Part shown: in pieces, positions 1 through 8,494 of the stretch
Layout of the letters: every line of letters starts with the position of its first letter
Numbering within the stretch: the stretch's first letter is position 1
NCBI RefSeq assembly: GCF_023023025.1
Contig: NZ_CP095481.1
Location: forward strand, 4,774,001-4,838,000
Length of the DNA stretch: 64,000 nucleotides
DNA from: Amycolatopsis sp. WQ 127309
Lineage (GTDB): Bacteria > Actinomycetota > Actinomycetes > Mycobacteriales > Pseudonocardiaceae
Direction: 5' to 3'
Notes under the pieces: generated by a model
What the model was told of the DNA's origin: nothing
What the model saw: only the letters and a program-made list of their open reading frames with translations
Databases searched by the model: none
Made by a program: the position numbers and the translations under genes

Positions 1-13
1 GGCGGACGGCTCG

Positions 14-34
14 GGCCAGCCGGAAAAGCTGGCC
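14..34. terminator. Possible short hairpin downstream of the TetR gene
   Basis: Seven-base arms GGCCAGC (14-20) and GCTGGCC (28-34) enclose a seven-base loop, 23 bases beyond the stop of the leftward TetR gene. There is no U-run, as is usual for actinobacterial terminators. The short stem makes this weak. Confidence 0.3.
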
Positions 35-56
35 GGGGACGCTGCTTCGCCCGCCG

Positions 57-629
57 TCACGGGGTGACGCCCACCGCCGCGAACAGCGTCCGCACGCAGA
101 GGTCGCGCAGCTCCTCCTGGGTGACCTTCGGCTGGTCGAGCCAGTCGAGGATGACCGTCGCGACGAACGTCAGCCAGCCGCGGACGGCCAGGCGGGTGGT
201 CTCGGTGATCGGCGTCAGCAGGCTGAGTGCGGCCAGGATGCGTGACGCGTTCGCGGCCATCCCGGCTTCGCGGATCTCCCGGATCTCGCCGTCGGCGCCG
301 CCGGTGGCGCGGTGCACGATCCGGTAGCCGTCCGGGTGCGTGCGCGCGAACTCGAGGTAGACGTCGAGCCCGGCCCGCAGCTGCTCGGTCACCGGCAGCG
401 CCGGGTCGGGCTCGCTCATCTCCAGCAGCTGGTCGCGCTGGCCGCGGACGATCTCGGCGAAGAAGTCCTTCTTGGTCGGGAAGTAGTGGTACAGCAGGCC
501 GCGGGAGACCTGCGCGATCTCGGCGACCTCCTCGATCCAGACCTCGTCGTACGGCCGCTTCGCGAACAACCCGGCCCCGATCGTCAGGAGCTGCTCGCGC
601 CGCTGTTCGGTGCTCAGCCTCGTCCGCAT
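57..629 (-). CDS. TetR/AcrR family transcriptional regulator
   Basis: A 190-residue protein of usual TetR length. The N-terminal helix-turn-helix lies at about residues 25-48 (VSRGLLYHYFPTKKDFF is the typical recognition helix and following motif); the rest is an all-helical ligand domain that I cannot assign to a ligand. The ATG at 629 is the only start ahead of the DNA-binding domain. It is divergent from a P450 gene with 77 bases between them, so local control of the P450 is the natural inference. By analogy, the B. megaterium BM3 P450 is controlled by the TetR-family repressor Bm3R1. Family call is secure; the target is inferred. Confidence 0.9.
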   Translation of the reverse strand: MRTRLSTEQRREQLLTIGAGLFAKRPYDEVWIEEVAEIAQVSRGLLYHYFPTKKDFFAEIVRGQRDQLLEMSEPDPALPVTEQLRAGLDVYLEFARTHPDGYRIVHRATGGADGEIREIREAGMAANASRILAALSLLTPITETTRLAVRGWLTFVATVILDWLDQPKVTQEELRDLCVRTLFAAVGVTP

Positions 630-639
630 CCCCCGAGCT

Positions 640-659
640 TACTTGACACGGGTTCAGTA
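640..659. promoter_or_regulatory. Candidate TetR operator between regulator and P450
   Basis: A 20-base imperfect palindrome reads TACTTGAC-ACGG-GTTCAGTA (half sites match at 6 of 8 positions). It lies 11 bases upstream of the TetR start and contains a TTGACA hexamer (643-648) pointing towards the P450. Size and placement fit a TetR-family operator, but no second copy is present in the window. Confidence 0.4.
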
Positions 660-706
660 GCGGGGGATCGTGACGTTATTGGATTCGGATTCAATAGGGG
701 GACGTC

Positions 707-2089
707 GTGGACACCACCGGCATTCCGCACCGGCCGGGCCGCCTGCCGGTGATCGGCGACCTGATCGGGGCCAACCCGCGCACGCCGCTGCAGGACACCC
801 TGCGCATCGGCCGGAAGATCGGGCCGGTCTTCACCCGCAAGGTCTTCGGCTTCGAGATCGTCTTCGTCGGCGGCGTCGACCTGGTCACCGAGCTGAACGA
901 CGAGACGAAGTTCGGCAAGCACGTCGGCATGGGCATCGAGAACCTGCGCGCGGTCGCCGGCGACGGCCTGTTCACCGCCCACACCCACGAGCCGAACTGG
1001 CGGCTGGCGCACGACATCCTGCAGCCGGCCTTCTCCGCCGAGGCGATGCGCCGCTACCACCCCGTCATGCTGGACGTCGCCCGTGAGCTCGTCGCGCGCT
1101 GGGACGCCGCGACCGGGCCGGTCGACGTCGCCGCCGACATGACCCGGCTGACGCTGGAGACGATCGGTCTCGCCGGGTTCGGCTACCGCTTCGGCTCGTT
1201 CGAGCGCGCCGAACCGCACCCGTTCGTCACGGCGATGCTGCGTTCGCTGCGGTTCGCGCAGCTGCAGAACGTCAAGCTGCCGTTCGTCCGGCGCGCGTTC
1301 GCCGGGACGGCCGAGCAGAACCAGGCCGACATCGCCGTGATGACCGGCCTCGTCGACGAGGTGATCGAGGGACGCCGCGCCAGCGGTGAGGAAAGCCGCG
1401 ACCTGCTCGGCCTGATGCTCACCGAGGGCCACCCGGCGACCGGCGAACGCCTGGACCCGATCAACATCCGCAACCAGGCGATCACGTTCGTCGTCGCCGG
1501 CCACGAAACGACGTCGGGCGCGCTCTCGTTCGCGTTGTACTACCTGACGCGCCACCCCGAGCTGCTGGAGAAGGCCCGCGCCGAGGTCGACGCCGTCTGG
1601 GGCGACCGCGAGCCCGCCTTCGGCGACGTCGCGAAGCTGCGTTACGTGCGACGCGCGCTCGACGAGGCGATGCGGCTCTGGCCGACCGCGCCGGGTTACT
1701 CGCGCGAAGCCCGCGAAGACGTCGTCCTCGGCGGAAAGTACCGGCTGCGCAAGGGCGACTGGGTGATCGTGCCGCTGCCGCTGGTCCACCGCGACCCGGC
1801 GGCCTGGGGCCCGGACCCCGAGGCGTTCGACCCGGACCGCTTCGAGCCCGCGGCCGTGAAGAAGCGGCCGGCGCAGGCGTACAAGCCGTTCGGGACGGGC
1901 GAACGCGCCTGCATCGGCCGCCAGTTCGCGCTGCACGAAGCCGTGCTGGCCCTCGGCATGGTGTTGCAGCGCTACGACTTCGAGGCCGACCCGGCGTACG
2001 AGCTCAAGATCGTGGAGTCCTTGACGCTCAAGCCGAGCGGCTTCACCTTGCGGCCCCGAGTGCGGGATCGGGCGACCGCGACGGCTTAG
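707..2089 (+). CDS. Cytochrome P450, CYP102 (P450 BM3)-like haem domain without reductase
   Basis: A 460-residue P450. The I-helix AGHETTSG is at 264-271, the ExxR helix EAMR at 320-323, and the haem loop FGTGERACIG at 395-404 with Cys402 as the thiolate ligand. Sequence and spacing follow the BM3 haem domain closely (BM3 has A264, T268 and C400; the GDGLFT segment that carries BM3 Phe87 is here at 85-90). The protein stops just where the BM3 linker to its FMN/FAD reductase would begin, and no reductase follows. Fatty acids are the likely substrates by family; electrons would have to come from separate partners. The GTG at 707 follows AGGGGGAC. Confidence 0.93.
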   Translation: MDTTGIPHRPGRLPVIGDLIGANPRTPLQDTLRIGRKIGPVFTRKVFGFEIVFVGGVDLVTELNDETKFGKHVGMGIENLRAVAGDGLFTAHTHEPNWRLAHDILQPAFSAEAMRRYHPVMLDVARELVARWDAATGPVDVAADMTRLTLETIGLAGFGYRFGSFERAEPHPFVTAMLRSLRFAQLQNVKLPFVRRAFAGTAEQNQADIAVMTGLVDEVIEGRRASGEESRDLLGLMLTEGHPATGERLDPINIRNQAITFVVAGHETTSGALSFALYYLTRHPELLEKARAEVDAVWGDREPAFGDVAKLRYVRRALDEAMRLWPTAPGYSREAREDVVLGGKYRLRKGDWVIVPLPLVHRDPAAWGPDPEAFDPDRFEPAAVKKRPAQAYKPFGTGERACIGRQFALHEAVLALGMVLQRYDFEADPAYELKIVESLTLKPSGFTLRPRVRDRATATA

Positions 2090-3921
2090 GACCGCAGGTA
2101 GCGCACCTGCGTGCCTTTGGACCGCTCGAACTCGTCGCGTCCGGCGAGGTGCTCGGGCACGCCGACCTCCCACCAGGCCCCGGCTTCGGTCCACGTCGAC
2201 GGCTGTGTCTTGACGACCACGACCGCCGGGCGTTTCTCGGCCACCGCGGCCTCGCGGGCCTGGGCGTACGCCGAGCGGACGTCGTCCACTGTGGACGCTG
2301 TGAAGACCAGGCAGCCCAACGACTCCGCGTGGCGAGCGAAGTCGACGCGCGGTGGTGACGCGTGCGAAGTCGTGCAGTCGGCGTAGAAGTTGTTGAACGG
2401 CTTCCCGCCCTGACCCTGCTGGAGCCGCGCGATCACCGCGTAACCGTCGTTGTCGCAGACCACCGCGACGAACGGGTGCCCGGCGAACGCGGCCGAGAAC
2501 AGCTCCGAGTTCAGCATCAGGTACGAGCCGTCGCCCAGCAACGTCGTGACCAAGCCGTCGTGGGCGATCGCCGCGCCCCACGCGCCGGACAGCTCGTAGC
2601 CCATGCACGAGAAGCCGTACTCGACGTCCATCGACACCGAGCCGGACCCGCGCCAGCCGCCGATCAGCTCGCCCGGCATCCCGCCGGACGCCGTCATGAC
2701 GTAGTCGTCCGCCGCGGACAGGTCGTTCACCACGCCGACGACCTGGGCGTACGACGGGATTTCCGCAGCCGCCGACCGCAGTGAGTCGATGTGCGCGTCC
2801 CACTTCGCGCGCTCGGTCGCCGCTCGCGACGTCCACGCCGGGTCCACCCGCCAGCTCTCCAGCTGCGCGCCGAGGTCGGCCAGGCCCGCGTCCGCGTCGC
2901 CGACCACCGACAGCGCGCCGTGCTTGACCGCGTCGAACCTCGCCGCGTTCAGCGTGACCAGGCGGACGTCGGGGGAGAAGACCGTCCAGGACGCCGTGGT
3001 GAAGTCCTGCAACCGGGTGCCGACGGCCAGGACGACGTCCGCCTCGGCCGCGACGACGTTCGCCGACGTCGAGCCGGTGATCCCCAGCGGGCCGGCGTTG
3101 AGGGCGTGCGTGTGCGGCACCAGCGTGCGGCCCGCGGTCGTCTCGGTGACGGGAATGCCGTGCCGCTCGGCGAAGTCCAGCGCGCGCCGCCCGGCACCGG
3201 AGTACCGCACGCCGCCGCCGAGCACCAGCAGCGGACGCTTGGACGCGCGCAGCACGCCCGCGGCCTCGGTGACGGCCCGGCGGTCCGGGCGCGGGCGGAG
3301 CGGCCGGTGCGTCACCGGCTCGAACAGCGCCTCCGGGAAGTCGTACGTCTCGGCCTGGACGTCCTGCGGCAGCGCCAGGACGACCGGGCCGGCGTCGGCC
3401 GGGTCCGTGAGCACCCTTGCGACCTGCGGCAACGCCGAGAGCAGCTGCTCGGGCCGGGTGATGCGGTCGAAGTAGCGGCTGACCGCGCGGAAGGCGTCGT
3501 TGACCGTCGCGGTGCCGTCGCCGAAGGGCTCGATCTGCTGCAGCACCGGGTCCGGCGCGCGGCTGGTGAACGTGTCGCCCGGCAGCAGCAGGACCGGCAG
3601 CCGGTTCGCGTGCGCGACCCCGGCGGCGGTGACCATGTTCAGCGCGCCCGGCCCGATCGACGACGTCACGACGCCGACCTGCCGCCGGTGCGTCGCCTTC
3701 GCGTAGCCGACCGCGGCCAGGGCCATGCCCAGCTCGGTGTGCCCGCGCCAGACCGGGATCTCGCCGCGGTGCTCCTCCAGCGCGGTGCCGAGCCCGAGGA
3801 CGTTGCCGTGCCCGAAGATCGCGAACACCCCCGGGAACAGCGGCACCTCACGGCCGTCGAGGGTTTCCGAACGCTGCGCGAGGATCCACTTGACCAGCGC
3901 CTGAGCCGTCGTCAGCTTCAC
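2086..3921 (-). CDS. iolD: 3D-(3,5/4)-trihydroxycyclohexane-1,2-dione acylhydrolase (IolD)
   Basis: A 611-residue thiamine-diphosphate enzyme that opens the ring of trihydroxycyclohexane-1,2-dione to 5-deoxy-D-glucuronate in inositol breakdown. The N-terminal pyrimidine-binding half includes GHGNVLGLG (37-45) and HRGEIPVWRGHTE; the C-terminal ThDP/Mg motif begins GDGSYLMLNSE near 463. Length is close to other IolD proteins. The GTG at 3921 overlaps the iolB stop by four bases (GTGA), so translation is coupled. It is the last gene of the leftward iol operon and converges on the P450 gene, with which it overlaps by four bases. Confidence 0.95.
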   Translation of the reverse strand: MKLTTAQALVKWILAQRSETLDGREVPLFPGVFAIFGHGNVLGLGTALEEHRGEIPVWRGHTELGMALAAVGYAKATHRRQVGVVTSSIGPGALNMVTAAGVAHANRLPVLLLPGDTFTSRAPDPVLQQIEPFGDGTATVNDAFRAVSRYFDRITRPEQLLSALPQVARVLTDPADAGPVVLALPQDVQAETYDFPEALFEPVTHRPLRPRPDRRAVTEAAGVLRASKRPLLVLGGGVRYSGAGRRALDFAERHGIPVTETTAGRTLVPHTHALNAGPLGITGSTSANVVAAEADVVLAVGTRLQDFTTASWTVFSPDVRLVTLNAARFDAVKHGALSVVGDADAGLADLGAQLESWRVDPAWTSRAATERAKWDAHIDSLRSAAAEIPSYAQVVGVVNDLSAADDYVMTASGGMPGELIGGWRGSGSVSMDVEYGFSCMGYELSGAWGAAIAHDGLVTTLLGDGSYLMLNSELFSAAFAGHPFVAVVCDNDGYAVIARLQQGQGGKPFNNFYADCTTSHASPPRVDFARHAESLGCLVFTASTVDDVRSAYAQAREAAVAEKRPAVVVVKTQPSTWTEAGAWWEVGVPEHLAGRDEFERSKGTQVRYLRS

Positions 3922-4808
3922 CGGACCCGCCCTTCGTGGTCGGTCACCGGGCAGCGCGGGTCGAGGTCCTCGGGCTTCCACGTGTCGCGGATCCAGGTGT
4001 GCGCCGGGTCGTCGCAGAACGCCATCGACCGCTCGTCCGCCGGTCCGGCCAGGACGTTCAGGTAGTACATCGGGTAACCGGGCGCCGCGACGCACGGGCC
4101 GTGGTAACCGCGCGGGATCAGGAAGACGTCGCCGTCGCGCACCGCGACGTCCTCGTCCAGCTCGCCGTCCGCGGTGTACGTCCGGTGCAGGCCGAAGCCC
4201 TCGCGTGACGGTGTCACGCCGTCTCGCCCCGCGATCCGGAAGTAGTAGATCTCCTCGTTGACGACCTCGCACCCGGACGCTTCGTCGTGCTTGTGCGGCG
4301 GGTACGACGACCAGTTGCCGCCCGGCGTGATCAGCTCGCACGCGTTGAGCTTGTCCGCGTGGTCCCACACGCCGGGCACGCCGAAGTTGGTCACCTGGCG
4401 CGTCGCCTGGCCGCTCCCGCGGACCTCGACCGGGACGTCTTCCGCCGGACCGTACTTCGGCTCGAGCCGGCGGGTGCAGCGAGCCATCGGCAGGGCGACC
4501 ACCGCGCCGGTGGCCGACGTCAGCTCGACCTCGGCGTCGCGGGGGACGTAGGCGAAGTCCGTGACGCGGCTGAACACCGAGTCACGGCCTGTCAGCTCGA
4601 ACTCCTCGTCGTCGACGCGGACGGTGAGCGAGCCGGACAGTGGGAGCACGAACGCCTCGAACTCGCCGGTCTCGATCGTGCGCGGGAGCCGCCGGCCGAT
4701 CTTGAGCACCTGCAACCCGGCGTAGGCCCAGCCCGCCGCTTCCGGCGTCAGCACGATCGGGTCGGAGTCCTCGGACAGTGTCCCGTGTGGACGGTGCAAC
4801 GCGCTCAC
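3918..4808 (-). CDS. iolB: 5-deoxy-glucuronate isomerase (IolB)
   Basis: A 296-residue double-cupin protein that isomerises 5-deoxy-D-glucuronate to 2-deoxy-5-keto-D-gluconate. The metal-site segment NWSSYPPHKHDE and the later EIYYFR and GYHGPCVAAPGYPMYYLN strands are characteristic of IolB. The GTG at 4808 overlaps the stop of the upstream aldolase gene by four bases, as at most junctions of this operon; a longer reading upstream has low-complexity Arg-rich residues and is rejected. It acts between IolD and IolC. Confidence 0.95.
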   Translation of the reverse strand: MSALHRPHGTLSEDSDPIVLTPEAAGWAYAGLQVLKIGRRLPRTIETGEFEAFVLPLSGSLTVRVDDEEFELTGRDSVFSRVTDFAYVPRDAEVELTSATGAVVALPMARCTRRLEPKYGPAEDVPVEVRGSGQATRQVTNFGVPGVWDHADKLNACELITPGGNWSSYPPHKHDEASGCEVVNEEIYYFRIAGRDGVTPSREGFGLHRTYTADGELDEDVAVRDGDVFLIPRGYHGPCVAAPGYPMYYLNVLAGPADERSMAFCDDPAHTWIRDTWKPEDLDPRCPVTDHEGRVR

Positions 4809-5701
4809 TTCGCGGCCTCCAGGACCTTCGCGGCGGCATCGACGGCCGAGCCGACGTCGCCGCCCGGCGGGTAGAGCAGGGTGCGGCCGACGACCAGGCC
4901 GCGGACGACGTCGTGGCGCAGTGTCCGGCCCCACGACGCCAGGTCGCCGGCGGGATCACCGGACGGCACGCCGCCGAGGATGACGACCGGGAGCGTCGTC
5001 GCGCCGAGGACCTCGGGCGAGTCGGTGGACGGCAGCTTCAGCCAGGTGTGCGCCGACGTCGTCCCGATGCCGGATGCGACTGTCACCGCCCGAGCCAGCG
5101 ACGCGGGATCCTTCTGCAGCACCAGTTTCCCGCCTTCGCGGGTGTAGGGCAGCGGCTCGACCATCGCCATCAGCCCGTACGCGGCCAGCTCGGTGACGGC
5201 GGTCGCGCACGCCTGCAGCGTCGGGATCGTGCCCGGGTCGGAGTCGACCAGCCGCAGCAGCATCTTGCCGCCGTCGAGGCCGCAGTCGATCAGGCTCGCG
5301 GCGTCGTAACCGGTGAACCGGTCGTCGATCTCCCAGTCGGCGCCGGCCAGCCCGCCGCGGTTCATCGAGCCGATGACGACCTTGTCGTGCAGCGCGCCGA
5401 GCAGCAGCAGCTCCTCGACGACGTCCGGGGTGCCGAGCAGCCCGTCGACCGCCGGGTTCGCCAGCGCGACGAGCAGCCGGTCCAGCAGCGTCCGCCGGTC
5501 GGCCATGGCGAGGGGGTCCTCGCCGACGCCGAGCGCGCCGCGGGCCGGGTGGTCGGCCGCGACCAGGAACAACGTCCCGGAGTCGGACAGCAGCTTCGAA
5601 CGCCGTTTGCGCGTCGCGTACGCCTGGCGGACCGCGCCGGGGTTCGTGGCGCGGGTGTGCAGCAGCTCGCGCCAGCGGTCGTCCGTCAGCAAGGTCGTCA
5701 C
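4805..5701 (-). CDS. Cgl0158-family (beta/alpha)8-barrel aldolase of the inositol pathway
   Basis: A 298-residue TIM-barrel protein matching the Cgl0158/deoxyribose-phosphate-aldolase-like family found in corynebacterial and other actinobacterial iol clusters. Visible elements include LFLVAADHPARGALG near the N terminus, KVVIGSMNRGGLAG, a Lys-rich strand LDGGKMLLRL and the C-terminal phosphate-site-like VVRGLVVGRTLLYP. It lies between iolC and iolB with four-base overlaps on both sides. The operon has no IolJ of the fructose-bisphosphate-aldolase type, so the inferred job is cleavage of 2-deoxy-5-keto-gluconate 6-phosphate to malonate semialdehyde and dihydroxyacetone phosphate. Family is clear; the reaction is inferred from context. 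Confidence 0.85.
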   Translation of the reverse strand: MTTLLTDDRWRELLHTRATNPGAVRQAYATRKRRSKLLSDSGTLFLVAADHPARGALGVGEDPLAMADRRTLLDRLLVALANPAVDGLLGTPDVVEELLLLGALHDKVVIGSMNRGGLAGADWEIDDRFTGYDAASLIDCGLDGGKMLLRLVDSDPGTIPTLQACATAVTELAAYGLMAMVEPLPYTREGGKLVLQKDPASLARAVTVASGIGTTSAHTWLKLPSTDSPEVLGATTLPVVILGGVPSGDPAGDLASWGRTLRHDVVRGLVVGRTLLYPPGGDVGSAVDAAAKVLEAAK

Positions 5702-6627
5702 AGCAGCTCCTCGATCTCGGCGGCGGTCGGCATCGCGTCGGCGCACGCCAACCGGGACGCGACCAGCGCGCCCGCCACGTTCGCGTACTCGGCGATCCGC
5801 ACCGGGTCCCAGCCGGACAGCAGCCCGTGGATCAGGGCGCCGCCGAAGCCGTCACCCGCGCCGAGGCCGCAGACGACGTCGATGCGCTGCGGCGGCACGG
5901 TCCACCGGCCGTCCGGGGTGGCCACCAGCACGCCGTCCGCGCCCTTCTTGATCACCGCGAGCCGCAGCCCGCGCTCCAGCATCCGGTCCGCCGCCTCGTC
6001 CGGGTCCGCGGTGCCGACGGCGACCTCTACCTCGGTCCGGTTGCCGACCGCGACCGTGACGTGGTCCAGCATCGAGCCGATCTCCTCGCGGGCCTGCTCC
6101 ACCGACGTCCAGAACATCGGCCGGTAGTCCAGGTCCAGCACGGTGTGCTCGCGGCGGCCCCGGGTTTCGAGGATCTTCCGCTGCGTCGCCCGGGCCGGTT
6201 CGACCGAGACGCCCGTGCCGGTCACCCACAGCAGCGGCACCGACTCCACGACGTCCCACGGCACGTCCGCCTCGGTGAGCGTGAGATCGGGCGCGACGGG
6301 GGAGCGGTAGAACAGCAGCGGCGGGTCTGCGGGCGGGTTCAGCTCGCAGAACACCACCGGCGTCAGCAGGTCCGGCGAAGTGCCCACGTAGGACGGTGAG
6401 ACGCCGAAGCCGCTCAGGGCCTGCCGGACGTAGTCGCCGAAGCCGTCCGGGCCGACCTTGGTCAGCACCGCGGCCGACCGCCCGAGCCGCGCGGCGGCGA
6501 CCGCGACGTTGGTCGCGGTCCCGCCGAGCGACTTGGCGAAGGTGCTGACGCCGGCCAGGGGGACGCCGCTCTGCTCGGGGTAGAGGTCGACGCCCACCCG
6601 GCCGATCGTCAACGCTTCAATAGTCAT
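5698..6627 (-). CDS. iolC: 5-dehydro-2-deoxygluconokinase (IolC)
   Basis: A 309-residue PfkB/ribokinase-family kinase that phosphorylates 2-deoxy-5-keto-D-gluconate at O6. It has the N-terminal GGTATNVAVAAARLG substrate motif (about 35-49) and the C-terminal anion-hole and catalytic-base signature GLGAGDGFGGAL. The ATG at 6627 is preceded by GGAGGCGAA, which decides the start. It is separated from the upstream transporter ATPase by 34 bases, the largest gap inside this operon, and overlaps the next gene by four bases. Confidence 0.95.
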   Translation of the reverse strand: MTIEALTIGRVGVDLYPEQSGVPLAGVSTFAKSLGGTATNVAVAAARLGRSAAVLTKVGPDGFGDYVRQALSGFGVSPSYVGTSPDLLTPVVFCELNPPADPPLLFYRSPVAPDLTLTEADVPWDVVESVPLLWVTGTGVSVEPARATQRKILETRGRREHTVLDLDYRPMFWTSVEQAREEIGSMLDHVTVAVGNRTEVEVAVGTADPDEAADRMLERGLRLAVIKKGADGVLVATPDGRWTVPPQRIDVVCGLGAGDGFGGALIHGLLSGWDPVRIAEYANVAGALVASRLACADAMPTAAEIEELL

Positions 6628-6661
6628 TTCGCCTCCGCGGGAAAGAGTGCGTCGGCGGGCC

Positions 6662-7444
6662 TCACTTCTTCTCCACCTGCCGCAGTTCGTGCTCCAGGGC
6701 TTCCAGCTCCGCACCGCCCGCCATCTGCCGGGTCAGCTCGTTGATGTCGATGTCCTTCTTCTCGTACGAGCCGAGCGGCGCACCTCGCTTGAGCAGCAGG
6801 AACCGGTCCGCGACCGGGAACGCGTGGTGCGGGTTGTGCGTGATCAGCACGACGCCGAGCCCGCGATCGCGGGCCTGGGCGACGTACTTGAGCACCACGC
6901 CGGCCTGCTTGACACCCAGGGCCGCCGTCGGCTCGTCGAGGATCAGCACCTTCGCGCCGAAGTAGACCGCTCGCGCGATCGCGACGCACTGGCGCTCACC
7001 GCCGGAGAGCGTGCCGACCGGCTGCTCGACGTCCCGCAGGTCGATGCCCATGTCGGACAGCGCCTGCTTGGTCGTCTCGCGGCCCTTCTTGCGGTCCAGG
7101 GCCTTGAACGGGCCGAACCCGACCGTCGGCTCCGACCCGAGGAAGAAGTTCCGCCAGACGCTCATCAGCGGCACCACCGCGAGGTCCTGGTACACGGTCG
7201 CGATGCCGTGGTCCAGCGCCTCGCGCGGCGAAGCGAACTTCACCGGCGTGTCCTCGACCAGGAACTCGCCGCGGTCGTGCTGGTGCACCCCGGCCAGGAT
7301 CTTGATCAGCGTGGACTTCCCGGCGCCGTTGTCGCCGAGCACGCAGGTGACCTCGCCCGCGTTGACCACAGTGGACACGTCGCGCAACGCGATGACGCTG
7401 CCGTAGGTCTTGCCGATGTCCCGCACTTCGAGCAGAGGACTCAT
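6662..7444 (-). CDS. Sugar (probably inositol) ABC transporter ATP-binding protein, single domain
   Basis: A 260-residue ATPase with Walker [10 protein letters not shown] (about 38-46), signature LSGGERQ, Walker [12 protein letters not shown] and a switch His in LITHNPHH. It belongs to the ribose/fructose (CUT2) class but carries one nucleotide-binding domain, like FrcA, where RbsA and IatA have two in tandem (about 500 residues). The ATG at 7444 overlaps the permease stop (ATGA). Substrate is inferred from the iol operon; the pump would work as a homodimer with the permease next to it. Confidence 0.92.
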   Translation of the reverse strand: MSPLLEVRDIGKTYGSVIALRDVSTVVNAGEVTCVLGDNGAGKSTLIKILAGVHQHDRGEFLVEDTPVKFASPREALDHGIATVYQDLAVVPLMSVWRNFFLGSEPTVGFGPFKALDRKKGRETTKQALSDMGIDLRDVEQPVGTLSGGERQCVAIARAVYFGAKVLILDEPTAALGVKQAGVVLKYVAQARDRGLGVVLITHNPHHAFPVADRFLLLKRGAPLGSYEKKDIDINELTRQMAGGAELEALEHELRQVEKK

Positions 7445-8484
7445 CGCCGCACCCTTTCCGCGCGCCGCCGGAAGGCGTTGTTGACCAGCACCGCGGCCAG
7501 CAGCATGACCCCGAGGAACAGCATGAACCAGTCGCTGTTCCACTGGGCGAACACGATGCCCTGGCGGGCCATGCCGAAGATCAGCGCACCGATCGCCGCG
7601 CCCACCGCCGAGCCGAAGCCGCCGGTGAGCAGGCAGCCGCCGATCACCGCGGCGATGATGAACTGGAACTCCAGCCCGATGCCCTGGTTGGCCTGCACAC
7701 TGGCGAAGCGCAGGATGTTGATCGAGCCGACCAGCCACGCGCCGGCGGCGGTGCCCATGAACAGCAGGATCTTCGTGCGCACCACCGGTACGCCGACCGA
7801 GCGGGCCGACACCTGCGACCCGCCGACCGCGAAGATCCAGTTGCCGAACCGGGTCCGCAGCAGCAGCCACGCGGCGATCGCCGTCACGACGATCCACCAC
7901 ACGATCGACGACTGGAACTCCGTGCCGCCGATGTCGAACGTCGACGCGAACAGCCCGCCGGCCGACTCGTACCCGCTGGCCGAGCGCATCCCCGACACCT
8001 GGACGGTGTCGGTGACCAGCCGCGTCACGCCGAGGTTCAGCCCCTGCAGGGCCAGGAACGAACCCAGCGTGACGATGAAGCTGGGCAGGCCGGTCTTCAT
8101 GACCAGCCACCCGTTGAACGCGCCGACGCCGAGCGCGAACACCAGCGAGACCAGCAGCGCGAGCCAGACGTTCCAGCCCGCCTGCGTCGCCAGGATCGCG
8201 GTGACCAGCGACGTCGACGCCGTCATCACGCCCGCCGACAGGTCGAACTCGCCGCCGACCATGAGCAGCGCGACCACCACGGCCATGATGCCCAGCGTCG
8301 ACGAGTCGTCGAGCCAGGTCGCCACGCCGAGCGGGCTGAGGAACTGGCCGGTGACGACCGAGAAGAAGACGAACACCAGCACGGCGCCCAGCAGCGCCCC
8401 GATCTCCGGCCGGACCACCAGCCGGTCCGTCAGGCTCTTCTTCGCTATGCGTTCGTCCGGTTCTGCCTGGATCGCTGCGGTCAT
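7441..8484 (-). CDS. Sugar ABC transporter permease (inositol-type)
   Basis: A 347-residue CUT2-class permease with about eight to ten hydrophobic segments after a charged 25-residue N terminus. The conserved [11 protein letters not shown] stretch and the later [23 protein letters not shown] loop are typical of RbsC/FrcB/IatP proteins. The ATG at 8484 comes 10 bases after the binding-protein gene and its end overlaps the ATPase start. The unit binding protein-permease-ATPase is complete; myo-inositol is the probable cargo because catabolic genes flank it in one operon. Confidence 0.92.
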   Translation of the reverse strand: MTAAIQAEPDERIAKKSLTDRLVVRPEIGALLGAVLVFVFFSVVTGQFLSPLGVATWLDDSSTLGIMAVVVALLMVGGEFDLSAGVMTASTSLVTAILATQAGWNVWLALLVSLVFALGVGAFNGWLVMKTGLPSFIVTLGSFLALQGLNLGVTRLVTDTVQVSGMRSASGYESAGGLFASTFDIGGTEFQSSIVWWIVVTAIAAWLLLRTRFGNWIFAVGGSQVSARSVGVPVVRTKILLFMGTAAGAWLVGSINILRFASVQANQGIGLEFQFIIAAVIGGCLLTGGFGSAVGAAIGALIFGMARQGIVFAQWNSDWFMLFLGVMLLAAVLVNNAFRRRAERVRR

Positions 8485-8494
8485 GTCACTCCCC

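Noticed and set aside
681-698. GGATTC direct repeat upstream of the P450 as a tRNA T-arm fragment
   Set aside because: There is no GTTCRANNC context, acceptor stem or CCA side; it is just a six-base repeat near the promoter.
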